Assembly: GCA_964017065.1 (NCBI GenBank)
Contig: OZ024786.1
Coordinates: forward strand, 11,412,578-11,476,577
Reading direction: 5' to 3'
DNA: 64,000 nt
From: Haliclona indistincta
Taxonomy: Eukaryota; Porifera; Demospongiae; Haplosclerida; Chalinidae
The notes under the pieces are model-generated. The model made no database searches. It was not told the DNA's origin and saw nothing but the letters and a program-made list of their open reading frames with translations. Shown here piece by piece: positions 63,946-64,000 of the stretch. The position numbers were made by a program, and so were the translations under genes. Each line of letters opens with the position of its first letter. The first letter of the stretch is position 1.

Positions 63946-64000
63946 GTGATTACTATATAATAGTTAGACAGCGAGTCCGAGGATCTACGCGATTTAGAAA

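Noticed and set aside
1..64000. CRISPR array, bacterial operons or prophage
   Set aside because: There are spliced genes, AT-rich spacers, microsatellites and TA-type MITEs, and no array with regular spacers or bacterial gene organisation was seen.
1..64000. tRNA or rRNA genes
   Set aside because: No cloverleaf with A and B boxes or rRNA-like stretch could be recognised by eye; a tRNAscan run would be decisive.

Overview
The window is eukaryotic and AT-rich. It carries intron-containing genes with short introns and canonical GT/AG sites, many small TA-flanked inverted-repeat elements, microsatellites and recent tandem duplications. The gene content fits an invertebrate metazoan, most likely a demosponge such as Amphimedon queenslandica. 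The reasons are an NLR (NACHT) immune gene whose first exon encodes a 2A-like translational-recoding peptide, expanded beta-helix/multi-TM surface proteins, and relics of a 'HEEADTR...TVDTDV' protein family. The species call is inference from remembered family distributions; no search was run.

Region 1 (1-16.6 kb): a convergent pair of related multi-pass membrane protein genes is present twice. Copy A is a + gene cut by the window edge (ends 419) and a - gene at 1289-2809. Copy B is a + gene at about 9479-11511 and a - gene at 12388-13905. Both copies carry decayed remnants of further family members. Copy A holds a 2.1 kb palindromic element, itself containing a nested element, and copy B holds a 0.6 kb hAT-like insertion; the other copy gives the empty site in each case. 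A separate ORF at 8497-8808 ends in a second 2A motif and may be the 5' exon of the copy B + gene.

Region 2 (16.6-23.3 kb): a Tigger/pogo-type MITE is followed by the best gene of the window, a three-exon NLR at 18580-23222 (predicted 1115 aa). Its order is hydrophobic leader, 2A motif, CARD-like domain, NACHT ATPase, short LRR region and two tandem ubiquitin-interacting motifs (UIMs). A near-perfect 600 bp palindrome sits in its second intron.

Region 3 (23.3-46 kb): three - strand, single-exon genes of about 1290 codons (24276-28154, 30369-34226, 40162-44046) encode a signal peptide, a beta-helix-like ectodomain, a Cys-rich module and about eight membrane segments. Their membrane halves are almost identical while the ectodomains differ by clustered substitutions and indels. 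The array is interleaved with relics of a HEEADTR-family gene and with a broken NLR copy (36449-38415) that lacks the 2A, CARD-like and P-loop parts.

Region 4 (46-64 kb): mostly non-coding and repeat-rich (several TA-flanked MITEs, CA and TC microsatellites, an inverted minisatellite). It contains a + strand secreted EGF-domain gene assembled from at least eight exons (58291 onward), interrupted by an assembly gap and running off the right edge.

Functionally, the centre of the window looks like an innate-recognition cluster: an intracellular NLR next to a diversifying family of predicted surface proteins. The 2A-signal architecture and the UIM tail of the NLR are the features most worth following up.
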